64,000 nucleotides of DNA, taken from assembly GCA_015657535.1 (NCBI GenBank), contig JADHZB010000555.1, positions 59,423-123,422 of the forward strand, read 5' to 3'. Source of the stretch: Nephromyces sp. MM_2019 (Eukaryota; Apicomplexa; Aconoidasida; Nephromycida). The first letter of the stretch is position 1. The number at the start of each line of letters is the position of its first letter. The position numbers and the translations under genes are program-made. The notes below the pieces were generated by a model. That model ran no database searches. It was not told where the DNA came from and saw only the letters and a program-made list of their open reading frames with translations. Below, piece after piece: positions 1-10,857 of the stretch.

Positions 1-127
1 AAGAAAGCGAAGAAGAGGAAGAAGACAAAGAACAGGAAGAAGAAAAATCACGATAAGAACAAGAAAAAGGAGAAGAAAAAGGAGAAGAAAAAGGAGAAGA
101 AAAAGGAGAAGAAAAAGGAGAATCACC
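1..127. repeat. Purine-strand minisatellite
   Basis: The plus strand is almost pure A/G. Between about 61 and 121 a 12-nt unit (AAGAAAAAGGAG) is repeated in tandem. On the minus strand this is a long C/T tract without AG. It probably lies in an intron of the opine dehydrogenase-like gene, whose next exon I could not find inside the window. Confidence 0.85.
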
Positions 128-396
128 AGAAAAAAAAAAAAGACCAGAGTAAAGGAAAAAATTATGCAATTTTGATGCAAAATAGCAAGATGAGAAGCAG
201 CACACACTACAGTGAAAGTCTCGCGAGACCAATGCGCACAATGCTTCGCATATCACATACTGTTCAGCAGATATACCCGCAAAATATCATTGAACACACT
301 GGGAAAAAACTCTTAAAACAAAAACACATACGGATAGATACTCACACACACGATTGTAGACACACACACGTAGTGATAAACACAAAAAAAACATAC

Positions 397-3300
397 CTTC
401 CAGGATGTATGATCTGGTTCGAAGGTGTAAGCGTGAGAGAAAGGAAGTTTGGCACTATTTCTGAAGGCAAAGAAGTACTTTTTCACGCATATCTCGGCTG
501 TTTATTAGTGTTTTTAATAATCAAACATTTCGGGTGAAGCCTGATAGCCAAATTTGACAAGATCATACATAAAACCACTAAACATAAAATAGCTGGCAAA
601 AATAGCCATGAAGCAGAGAAATTAAAAAAAAAGGGGGTTTTTCTATAGTGAATATGCACACAGAAAATATAAAAAAAAATCAATTGAAAACTTCTCTGCA
701 TCGAAATCATCAGCAACTTCTGAAGGCAACACACACAAAATTCTCCTCCTAAAATCCACCTAAACTGTAGCTTCTCTTACTTGAAGGAATGTCAAATAGA
801 GATCCAATCATTTCTGCGATAGAAGTGGCTTTTTCCGGGGGAAGAACTGCCACACACAACATCTGCTTTATTCCAAGCATCTTTGATTCTTTTCCATACT
901 TTACAATTCTGCATAGCTGTAAACGAAGCAGTAGATGAAGCAGGAGTCATCTTCAGCCTCTATTAAAAAAAAATCATTGCTGTGTGTGTGCGTGACTGGA
1001 TTGGATGCTCGTTGATACCTTCGCTGCTTGCAGTTTGCTTAAATTTATAGGTTTTCTTGCATCTTCACGCATCATGACGTATGTTGAGGCATGAGAATGC
1101 TTATAGGCGTTTCCTTACAGAGAGGTATCTTTAAATATATACGTAGGGAGATATATACACACACAAGCAAGCCATGCAGAAGGACATGCATATATAAAGA
1201 GAATGAGAGAAAAAGAGGAATATAAAGAGAGACACACAGAGAGACAGACACACAGAGAGACAGACACACAGAGAGACACACAAAGAGAAACACACAGAGA
1301 GACACACAAAGAGAAACACACAGAGAGACACACAGAGAGACAGACACACAGAGAGACACATAGCGACACACGCACACAGAGAGAAACAAACAGAGAGACA
1401 CACATAGAGAGACACAAAGACAGATACACATGATAGAGACACAGAGATACACACAGAGAGAGATACAAATACAAAGATAAAAAAAGAGAGACACACAGAG
1501 AGATATGAACGCACACATATATATATATATCAGTTCCTCTATCTGTATATGCGCCATATCTATCGGTTGTGCATGAAACAAATATCCTGCAAAACATTAA
1601 GATCCAACAGCCACCGATTTCATTTCTTAAGCTGATGTTTGAGATCCCCTTAATTTTAAAACAATGCAAGCAGCTATATGGAGTTTTTTAGTGTATTTAC
1701 TCGCTTTTCTGTGTGTCTATACCTCGCAAAAGAGCATATAAACAACAAACTACTAACAATTTGAGCTGCCTTATAGGTTTGGAGGAGAGAACTAATAAAT
1801 GCGAGGTGGCGTGCAGATACATTTTCATCATCTTAAACGATTGCAACAGAAACTTGCAGAAACACACACTTCGTTTGAGAATCTTAGCTATGAAATTAAA
1901 AGATGCTAAAAGTGTTTTCGGAAAAAAAATGGATTTTGCACTAATGTGGATACACTCGGAAAATACTCAAACTACGTCCATGCATTGTGTGTGCGTAGCA
2001 GGAAAAGAACATAAAAACCTTTTAAAAGCTTTTGGAATTAACATGATCTTCAAAATCATCAGAAAGTCATCAAAAAATCATCAAAAAAGCATCGCGCACT
2101 TCACTAACCCATGGAATGTTTAACAGGCCAAAGAGGGCACTATGACGCACAGCCTTTCCACTGAAAGCTGCAGCAGCTGCCCAATCAAAACCGCCTGCAA
2201 AATTGAGATGCAAATAGCGTCGATTAGCCTGATTAACTGTGTGTGTTATTTCAAGATTGAGATAAGAAAACAGCTTAGAAGGCAGTAAAAATTAGGGATA
2301 AGCTGCATCTTTTTTGCCAATTGTACGTACACTCAGCATTTGATGGAGAGTAAGCAAGGGATTTTAGCCTCTAATAACTTATTGAAAGGTTGAATAGCGT
2401 TTAACTTGCAGGCGTAGATGTAAAAACCCGCTTTCACGCACACACGCATCGAAAACTCTGATATCTTATTAAGCAGAAAAAAGGGCAAATCATCATAAGG
2501 TTTTTGGAGCATGGAAGTAAACATTTAGAGGCGTTACACAAACACGGCCATGAATACAGACACTTAGAGTCACACACGCACCCACCAACAAACAAACACC
2601 CACCATATACATAGCAACAGACACACATCAACACACCAACACACACACATCCACACTTACAATTTTATATTCTCGCATCACAACACACGAGCATTCAAAA
2701 ACATAACGACACCCAGATATAATTGCAGCTGAAACCCCATAATCTCCTCTCCGAACATTACCTAAAACTGCACACAATCATCCACACACACACAATACCC
2801 ACCTTGAGCATAGAGAGTTCCAACAATACATCCATCAGAAATATAATCAGCTATCCTCTCCAGCAGGCTTCGATGAACATTAGCAGGGGCAGCAATGATA
2901 ACGACGTCGCTTCCTGGAATCACTTCAGAAGGCTCAGCAGACACACTGAAAGAAAGCATGAAGGAGAAAGTGTAGATTCTTCAAGAAAAACATCCAAAAG
3001 GTACTCACAAAGATTCTCATTTACGCACACACATATTCACGGTTTGAAGAGAAGAAAGTGAAATTTTTTGGCAGCTTCGCACTATCCAGTAGTAGCAGCA
3101 TCGAATAAACCGGAACAAGCATACTTTATCCCACACATACACTCGCTATTTGAAGCGTACTTTTTCCCACACATATTCTCAGATTTCTGGAAAAAATGAA
3201 AAAGCAGCTAAATAGCACTTTTTAGTGGGAAAAAGTCAGTGTGTGCAGAATATACTTTTTCTATACCCCGTTTTCGAAGAGAAAACTAGAACGTGTGCGA

Positions 3301-4747
3301 AACATTGACAATTTTCGTAGCTCACCGATTGATTTTGCCATATAGGGTTGGTAGATGCTTCTGAAAAAACACATCAGTCGATGAAACGTGTGTTCAAATG
3401 AAATATTGAGTTTCTCAGTGACCAAGTATAGCTAGAGTTTCGCACACACAAGGCAATTAAAAGCATTAGCAAGTTGTCATCAAAAAATAAGATTCATAGA
3501 AGGAAAATCAAGGAAAATATAATACGACTCATTTTTATTAAGTTTAGATACTAAGTTAAATGAGTTTCTCTAACGGCAATTTTTTGAAAATTTTACCTTT
3601 TAAGGTTAAAATCATTTACTTTTTGGTTTCTCTGTTTCTAGACTGAGTTTTTTACTTTTTTTTATCTACTCAAATCGCAGCATCTATGCTCATTTTGATG
3701 GTAAAATTGAGAATTTGGCAAAATTTCGATTATTGTGGGTGAAATCTCGATCAAAAACACCTCCAACTCGCAATCATAGAGGAGTTCGCAAGGAAGCATG
3801 AAGCCTTGCGAAAGAGGAGAACATGAAGGGTGAAACACACGAAAAGAATGGAAAACAGAAGGAGAAACAGTAAGTGTGAAACATAAAAGCTGAAATTCCC
3901 ACACAAAATCGCACCAAAAACAGCCAAAAAGCAGAAGAGTGAAAAATGAACATCAAAGCTGGCAGAGAATGAGAGAGATACACATAGGTTGCTCAGCATT
4001 AAAGAAGAAATGGTAACGAGTAAAAAACGGCGAAAAACTAAAGAGAATCTGAAAAAAACCATATAAAAAAAAACACACAATTACAGTCTAAAACCTCACT
4101 CTTACCCAGCTGGAGCCTTCCATATTTACTTGCATGACTTTTTCCCAAGCTTCGGGCCTCCTTGTTAATACATTTACCTTTATGCCTGAAGAAGTAAAAC
4201 TCAATCACAGTCGTGTTGTGCACGCGTAGTTACATTTATATTATAGAGCGAAAAGAATCAGCTTCCTGCATACCTTTTGATGGGGCTTTGAGTGGAAAAT
4301 CTCCATCATGTGTGCGAAAATGAAATGAAATAGTGACAAGTTTCTTCTTCTGTAAGCTATCAAATTTCCACTGTGCGCGTATGAAAAACCTAAAGTTTCT
4401 CCTTCTGCAATTTATATCAATAAACATGATAAATATAGTAAAAAAAAACTACACTATTTAGACGTTTTCAAAACATCCAAATAGTCAATAAACGCCGTTC
4501 TTCATAATAAGTAGGAACATAAAAAGATGCAACTCACGTATTTATCCATTCAATTGGTACATCTTCATCTATTCAACCCCTTATCAAGTTTTCTCTTCAA
4601 ATTCACACCTTCTTTTGAGCCCAGATAACCAGAAGCCACATGAGCTGCGTTACCACCTCCGCATATCGTTACAGTTAAGGACTTGGGAGTCCTTACCATC
4701 GTGGTTTCATGCTGGTCGGCAGATTTTTCCATTTTTCGCTGTTTCAT
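397..4747 (-). CDS. Opine (octopine/nopaline-type) dehydrogenase-like protein, 3' end outside window
   Basis: I joined seven exons with matching phases, 5' to 3': 4747-4609, 4185-4106, 3360-3326, 2945-2803, 2194-2109, 916-781 and 460-397. They give about 228 residues. The N-terminal Rossmann domain shows VTICGGGNAAHVASGYLG, then VNVLTRRPEAW and DVVIIAAPANVH. GGFDWAAAAAF begins the link to the second domain. The last exon reads SLTLTPSNQIIHPGR, typical of the helical octopine_DH domain and carrying its conserved His. Family members use NAD(P)H to condense an amino acid with a 2-oxo acid, or run that reaction in reverse. The usual length is about 400 residues, so the rest lies left of base 1. 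The start is uncertain: in-frame ATGs also exist at 4858, 4803 and 4729. The substrate cannot be read from the sequence. Confidence 0.85.
1195..1515. repeat. GAGAGACACACA microsatellite block
   Basis: About 320 bp of alternating GAGAGA and CACACA units lie in an intron of the opine dehydrogenase-like gene, between the exon ending at 2109 and the one starting at 916. The block stays open in several frames on both strands, giving long Cys/Ser/Leu/Val or Arg/Glu/Thr/His reading frames. I treat these as artefacts of the repeat. Confidence 0.9.
2560..2690. repeat. CA-rich low-complexity tract
   Basis: The plus strand is a degenerate CACACA/CACCCACCAACAAAC tract. It lies in the intron between the exons ending at 2803 and starting at 2194 of the opine dehydrogenase-like gene. 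Confidence 0.75.
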
Positions 4748-4859
4748 AGACAGATTTGCATGATTAAAAATATTATAGCTGAGGATAGAGAGATAGCACG
4801 GCATGAAAAATATAGGAAGCTTCGAAAAAGCTGAAAATATCGCATTTTTGCGTTTCATT

Positions 4860-6455
4860 TGGCTAATTATTCATTGTGCCTCCATTTCAAAACAGATTTT
4901 AAAAAGGATGAATCTCCTCTATTCTTTGATAAATATGGTAATCCTATCAAAATTTTGGTACTTTTTTATTATTTTCAACCTCATTATTTCAAAAACAAAA
5001 GTTTGAATCATTAGAAAATAAGGAAAGATAAAAGACTCAGTGGAGAGGCTTGAAATCATCGGCCTTTTGCGGGGTAGGGGGTTTTCTGAGGCAGCAAACA
5101 TAAAAAAAAAAGAGGAAGAAGGGGGCACAAGAGAAGAAGGGCATGTCTACTTGACGTTTTTAATTCAATAAGCCGTCATTTCGAAGCAGAAACTCTGTTT
5201 TTTGGAATATTTTTATTCAAGATCAGAATAACAAAATATTTCATCAAAATGTACACAACTTGAGGAAGGAGAAAGTTTCAGTCATCAATTTTTAGTCTTT
5301 TACATATGTACTAGCAGAGTATATTACTCTTTGAAATCCCCTTATATAGCAGCATCTTCTAATACTTCCTAAAACCACACTAAATACCGGAATCTTCTGA
5401 TAGCTTCTAAAACATCCCTATACAACAGCATTTTCTATTAATTTCGGAAAAAAAATGAATAATGCAGAGAAATCCATGTAGAATGGAAAAGGTTACCCAA
5501 GGGGTATCTTCAAAATGCAATCCTGTAACATATCCAATCCTTGCCTGAATCCTCATCATTTTTCATTAATTTTTTACTGGGCTTGTTCGTACATTTTATA
5601 CACTAAATTGGCAAGTTTTGGAATACTAAAACATAAAAACAAACGCATTCACTCGCAAGAACTACGTTTTTAATGAAGTTTTTACCGCAAAAAACCGCTT
5701 TGAATTGTTTTCGTGGGTGAACATATACCATCATGTATTTTAGAATGAAGTTGAAACACTCACTTTCTCCAGTTTTGCTGGGGATCTTTTTCATACAAAA
5801 AAATATGATATTATGACTGCGACTTTTATACGAAGAAGCTCAATTATAACAATGTTTGGAAATATTAATATTTCTAGGAAACACCTCTGTTTTGATCACC
5901 GTGTTGAGAACGAGCGTGTATATGGATTTTGACTAAAGAAGAATGTAAGAAGCATAAGCGGAAAAAAGCAAATCTTTGCCGTTTGAAAGAAAGTGGTGAA
6001 TAGCATACATTGAAAAGCTTGGCAAACGGAATTACTAAAGAGCTGGCATGCACTTTTGGAGTACACCGGAAAGCAAAGAGGAGGGAACTTGCAAAAATGT
6101 CTACGGAACCACTACCGGTGTGCCGCGCTGAAGCGAGTCAACACTAATCGGGAGGTGGTTGGGAAGTCAGACACACACTTGAGTGGTTGAGAAAGTAGAC
6201 ACAAAATAGACACAAAGACAACGCTACACTCTAATGCACATTCAACACTCCACTAGATAAACACACCACACAAAACAGACATGCTAAACTCAACCGACAC
6301 ACAAACAAGGCTACACTTAACAAGCATACACACAAGATGTGGGGTGAAGCATTGCCATACCAACTAGTTATGGATGTTTGGGATAAAAAAGACACTTTTT
6401 CGACCTCCAAATTAGCATGTTGAACAAGCTAAGATGAATGCCAAGGCCGACATCG
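4860..6455. other. Intergenic stretch, nothing assigned
   Basis: AT-rich sequence between two minus-strand genes. It holds poly-T and CA-rich patches (about 6165-6330) and a few short open frames without convincing splice partners. I see no gene that I can support. Confidence 0.5.
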
Positions 6456-9400
6456 TCACAACTCTTCCCAATTCATGTGAGATTTCCTCATAAATTTTCC
6501 TGCCCACGAATACCTTTCATCAACATTTTCCTTCTTCTGCATGCCATTTATGCAAAAACTTGACTGAAGGTAACATCGTCTAAAATGATCACTTTTCAGA
6601 GTTTTAAAAACAGCTTTACGCAGAAAATCTTGATAAACTTTAACTACTCCATTACAGTCCCTTGCCAGGATGCTTTATTAATAACATTGTCATCAAAAGT
6701 TTTACAGATTATTCATTTTTTAGAGCTTGTTGGCAGGTAGCTGCTTGCCTTCTATTAAAAGCAATTTTGTTTTCAGACTACTTACTCAAGCATTTTTGGT
6801 GTTTTTCCAGTCTTTCCGATTGCAGCAGCTTCTTTTTGCTAGTACATTTACAAAGTTAGAGGGCAATCGGATATTTCATTCAAATACGCTTTTGATGTTG
6901 TTTAAAAGTCCTTGTAGTTAATTCGTGAAATCTATAACCTTGAGTTCCTTCTTGTTACCAAGGTGTTTTTGCTTTTCAAAAAGGATTTTTAGTTATTTCA
7001 AAGTATAAGGTCTAAACAAGCGGTGACCAGTTCGCATGGAGCATTTATCACGTCATTTTTCGCTAGTATATATATGATAGCGTATATTATACGACTTGAA
7101 CTTTGATTTTTGTTAAGTAGGTCAAGCAAAGCTTAAAATCTAGAATACTGTTTTTAGATGAATTTAGATCTCAAATTGAAATATATATAAATGATGAGCA
7201 TTTATGAGGAGATAGAAGTAACCTTTTCCGTATGGACTTACGAGATAAACCAAGTGAAGTTCTTTATTAGCATCGCCGCAATGTTTTAGGGTATTTACTT
7301 CTTTCTAACTGGTACTACTAGCTTGCGGTAGGAGAAGATTTAGTGGTCAAAGATTTTGCCTTTTCCAGGAATCCATTAAGCCTACAAGCTGCTATTCTTT
7401 GCTCGTTTTTTTGCGATGATTGCAGTGAAAATGATACCACAGGGCTGCGCAAGTGGGAAAATTACTAAATGGCATCTCTTTTGACTGAAGCTTAAACGAT
7501 GCTCTCTTTTAGAATATCCACGCAATAAAACATCGAATTTAGAGTAAATTACCAGGAAAAGAAGCGGCAGACATTTGCTGTGCTGCAGATTCCGAGAAAC
7601 CAGGTGCTACACTTGTATCAGGCCTTCATTATGCCTATACTCTCAACACTAGTATTGCCAATATGTATATGCAGGAATACATATTGCGGCAATACTAGTG
7701 AATACCTCATTACCATCAATTATGACTGCCACTACTAATTTATAGACTGCAGGAGCAGAAGTGCTTACCACTTCGATTTACCTAACCCTACATTTTTACC
7801 CCCATCCTTTTGGACTTGATTGTACAAGTTTTTGCTGGTGGATATAGAATAGCAGCTTTATGTACACAACCTCATCTCAATGTGTTTTGTAGTCCTAAAG
7901 CTATTTAGCACTCATTTGGCATTATTTTCCCAAAAAACAGTAGATTCATTCTTCTCTCTTGTACAAGACATGAAACTCATGACTCTAGGCACTTTGATTA
8001 AGCTATCCACCGCGGTAAGCATACGATACAATAAGGGTTTTCCTTTTGTTTTGTACCGGGGTTAGGGGGGAGCTTATATCCAATGCATGCATCTAAAAAG
8101 ATTAGGTATTTGTTGCAAATTGATAGCAATATAGAGAGATTGTATGCACGCACTGGATCAATCAGGGTTTAGTTAAAAAAAAAGTGTATAGTTGAGTATA
8201 TGAAGAATTCAAATCAACTGGGTCTCAAGAAAAAGTAGCTGCTCGTTTATCTAACAGCAAAATAGATGAAAAATAACTACAAGTTTGTCTAACAGTGAAA
8301 TACTTGAAAAAGTGTGTCAACCTGCGTAGTTCAATGCAAAGGAAAATCCCTTTGCTCTGCTCTAACAAGGCGCTTACTTCAAGTTGCTTCTATCGCACTG
8401 CTTGCCTACTAGCAAAGACAATCTAAAATAGGAGTTTTGACTTCAAAAACACCTTCGATACCTGGACGATAGTTGTATGCCAACTACTTATACATTCACA
8501 AGGGAGAATTTTGAAAGAGTATAAAGACTAGAAACTAGCCAGTCCAAAACAAGAAAGCTAGACTGGAAATAAGAAGAAGGAGATGCGATGTTTTCGAAGT
8601 GCCGATATATTCCATAGACTGGGAGAGCATTTGCCTGTACAGTTATCAGCCTCTTACCCAAGTGAGATGAAGTGCAATTGGTAGCCCCGCGGGTCTTGTG
8701 CAAACTAGTTCCATCACTGTCACCCTTGGAGCAATTAGAGCTCAATATATTGACGATACATATGCTATTATACATATTGGTGTGTTTGGTGTCTGTGTGT
8801 ATCTCTGTGTGCTTGTGGGTGTGTCTGTTTGTGCATCCCTGTGTATCTGTGTGTGTGTATATCTGTGAATCTCTGTTGTTATCTCTATGTATATCATCTC
8901 ATAATCTGTATCATCTGTGATGTTTGGCGGTCTTCTTCATTCTGTTCTACTTAGTGAGTTGCATATGATTGTATACTGTATGTATCCCCCTGTTGTGTTC
9001 TTTTCGAGATTCTCCCATCTAACTTTATGACATTTCCAGTTGTTCCAATTCGCTTTATTAAGCTGTTTCTTCCACACATACCTTTCCACATCTTCTTAAC
9101 ATAAATATAGTATACTCTAGCGAATCATTTTAAAATTCTACTTCTTACTCCTTACTCAATCTACTTCCTCCTGGCATCATCAGGAGGCTTGTTTTCCTTT
9201 ACATCTCAGGTTGGAACCCTCTGTCTTTTTTGAGTAATTTTTTTAAGGCGGCAAGGGGTGCGATAGCTTCTTGCGAATACCTTCCTGACTTTCCTGAATT
9301 TTTTTTTTCGCTTTCACATGTTTTTGCAATACTAGCAGAATAGTAATCTTTGCATAGCATTGAAAGAAAGCTAACCCTCTTGAAAAAAATTGCTTAAGAA

Positions 9401-10068
9401 ATGCATAAAGCCCTACTTGTTGGCACTAAACGACTTTGCTCTGCACTGAATGGAGTTTTGAAAAGGAGAAAATCCCGCTAAAAATTTCACTACGATAAAA
9501 TAAATGTATATATTTCTGCAATAAATTCCAAATCACAAAGATATGAAAGTTTATGGGAAAAAAGGGTTCTCAAAGAATTTAAAATTCTTGAGGATGAGGG
9601 CGAAATTCTAAATACCAAAAGAAGGCCTGGTTTTAAGCTAAAAAAAACCCCGAAAAAACTGTTTTAAGGAATTTAATGAATCACCTTCCTGTGTTTCCAG
9701 ATTAATGTAGAGGAGAGTCATTACTACTGGGTTTGATTGCCACTTTTTTCCAGAGGGTATAGGGTAATTTTCTTGGGATGCAAAGCATAAAATCGCAACT
9801 GCATCTTGAAATAAATGCAAGTTCGAAATAGCTGATGCTTGTGAAATATGCTCAAAGTGAGGTAAGTATAGAACTAATCCCCTCCTCTTCCTGGATATTT
9901 TCCCCCTTTTTTTGTATACGAAATGGCAATATACTGGAAGCAGCAATTTCTTTGCGAAAAATCCTGCTTACTCCACTGCTTGATGTGCGCCGTTTTTTCT
10001 GCTTCCATTTTTTGTTTTTCGTTTAAAGAGTGAGATGATGCTTTGTTGGTGGTTAGCCTTTTTCCCAT
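6456..10068 (-). CDS. Multi-exon gene of unknown function (model incomplete)
   Basis: The first exon, 10068-9972, starts with ATG and reads MGKRLTTNKASSHSLNEKQK. The donor GTAAGC leads in phase to 9933-9685, an 83-codon exon rich in basic residues and then hydrophobic. Candidate downstream exons with good donors and acceptors lie near 9270-9205, 8740-8660, 8630-8560, 8530-8500, 8430-8300 (EVSALLEQSKGIFLCIEL) and 7990-7920. The 3' exon, about 6665-6456, encodes VYQDFLRKAVFKTLKSDHF and ends KSHMNWEEL plus TGA. I recognise no domain. The first two exons and the last are the most secure. The middle joins depend on chosen splice sites and could belong to two genes. The gene is divergent from the VTI1-like gene, with about 790 bp between starts. 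Confidence 0.4.
7647..7700. repeat. Long inverted repeat (hairpin), 22-bp arms
   Basis: The left arm 7647-7668 and right arm 7677-7700 pair perfectly over 22 bp, apart from one 2-nt bulge (GC) in the right arm. The loop is 8 nt. The hairpin lies in a region that I read as intron of the minus-strand gene at 6456-10068. Its geometry resembles a short miRNA precursor, but a mobile-element foldback is equally possible. Confidence 0.8.
8770..8895. repeat. GT-rich low-complexity tract
   Basis: The plus strand is a degenerate TGTGTGTATCTCTGTGTG tract. It keeps a short plus frame open, which I judge not to be a gene because the frame follows the repeat. Confidence 0.7.
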
Positions 10069-10689
10069 ACACACCTAGAGCTGCAAAGCCTATAATCTCT
10101 TTTTTTTATGCCAATGAAATTTTTATTTAGTTGTATTTGGGGAGATTTAGAGACTAGTACGTTTGCCTATAGAGTGAAACATCCAATCATCTTAATTTGC
10201 CGTTTGTAGGAGGAGTTTTGCCGGCTTCTACCCCTGCTTCAACTGATAATACCAAACCTTTACCACAACCTAATGAAAAAGCTTGCTTTGTTATGTTATT
10301 TTCTTGTGTGTGTGCGAGGATATATCAGTGATTTTTTTCTTTTAAAAATTCCTTTCCCTATTAGTTGTAGATTTATTATTTTGACATCTACGTATTTTGC
10401 GTAGAGAGGAGGTGTTTCAGTGTTTTAAGTAACTTTTTTATATTAAATTGTGTGTTATTTTATGCAATTGGTTTACTCTGGCTTGGAGATTCGCTCCTCG
10501 GTAGCTCGCCTATTTGAGATTGGATTTGCTCAGAAATCCGCTCGTTGGCTTTTGGAAAGTTGCAAAAGTTAGCAGGGCTTAATAGAGAGCTAAAAGAAGA
10601 GCAATTTTGGTAAAAGAAGAACAAGTTTTCGGGATCCTGCAGAATCCATGACTAGAAGTTCTAAATCTACTTTGCAATCCGGCTCATAC

Positions 10690-10857
10690 AAATTATTACA
10701 ACCCTAATCCCCCCCACTTATAGCGCCCCTCTTTCAGCTCTCCAGGCTACCCCCTACCTTCCGTCGATCTGGCTGATCCCCATCCTCACACACCCTCAAG
10801 TGTCTCCTTAAATTCATTTAATTCCACCAGCGAATCCACCCTACATACCCCCCTACC
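10690..10857 (+). promoter_or_regulatory. C-rich leader/promoter region of the VTI1-like gene
   Basis: The 170 bp before the VTI1-like ATG are unusually rich in C (runs of CCCC and repeated CACCC/TACCC), unlike the AT-rich surroundings. This is probably core promoter plus 5' UTR. I see no convincing TATA box. The assignment rests on position and composition only. Confidence 0.35.

Noticed and set aside
1072..1669. Long minus frames of Cys/Ser/Leu/Val repeats and a plus frame of Arg/Glu/Thr/His repeats
   Set aside because: They simply read the GAGAGACACACA microsatellite in several frames; the region is intronic in the opine dehydrogenase-like gene.
2723..3061. 112-codon plus frame
   Set aside because: It lies antisense to the exon 2945-2803 of the opine dehydrogenase-like gene, which has clear family motifs.
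3662..4080. Overlapping minus frames rich in Phe/Ser/Leu
   Set aside because: Three frames are open at once over a purine-rich plus strand, typical of composition bias. The phase-matched exons skip this stretch.
5340..5440. Repeated CTTCTAAAA/ATCTTCTAA phrases as a tandem repeat
   Set aside because: The copies are too short and irregular to tell from AT-rich background.
8672..8920. 82-codon plus frame with VCISVCLWVCLFVHPC
   Set aside because: It is the translation of the GT-rich repeat, and its first part is antisense to a better minus exon.
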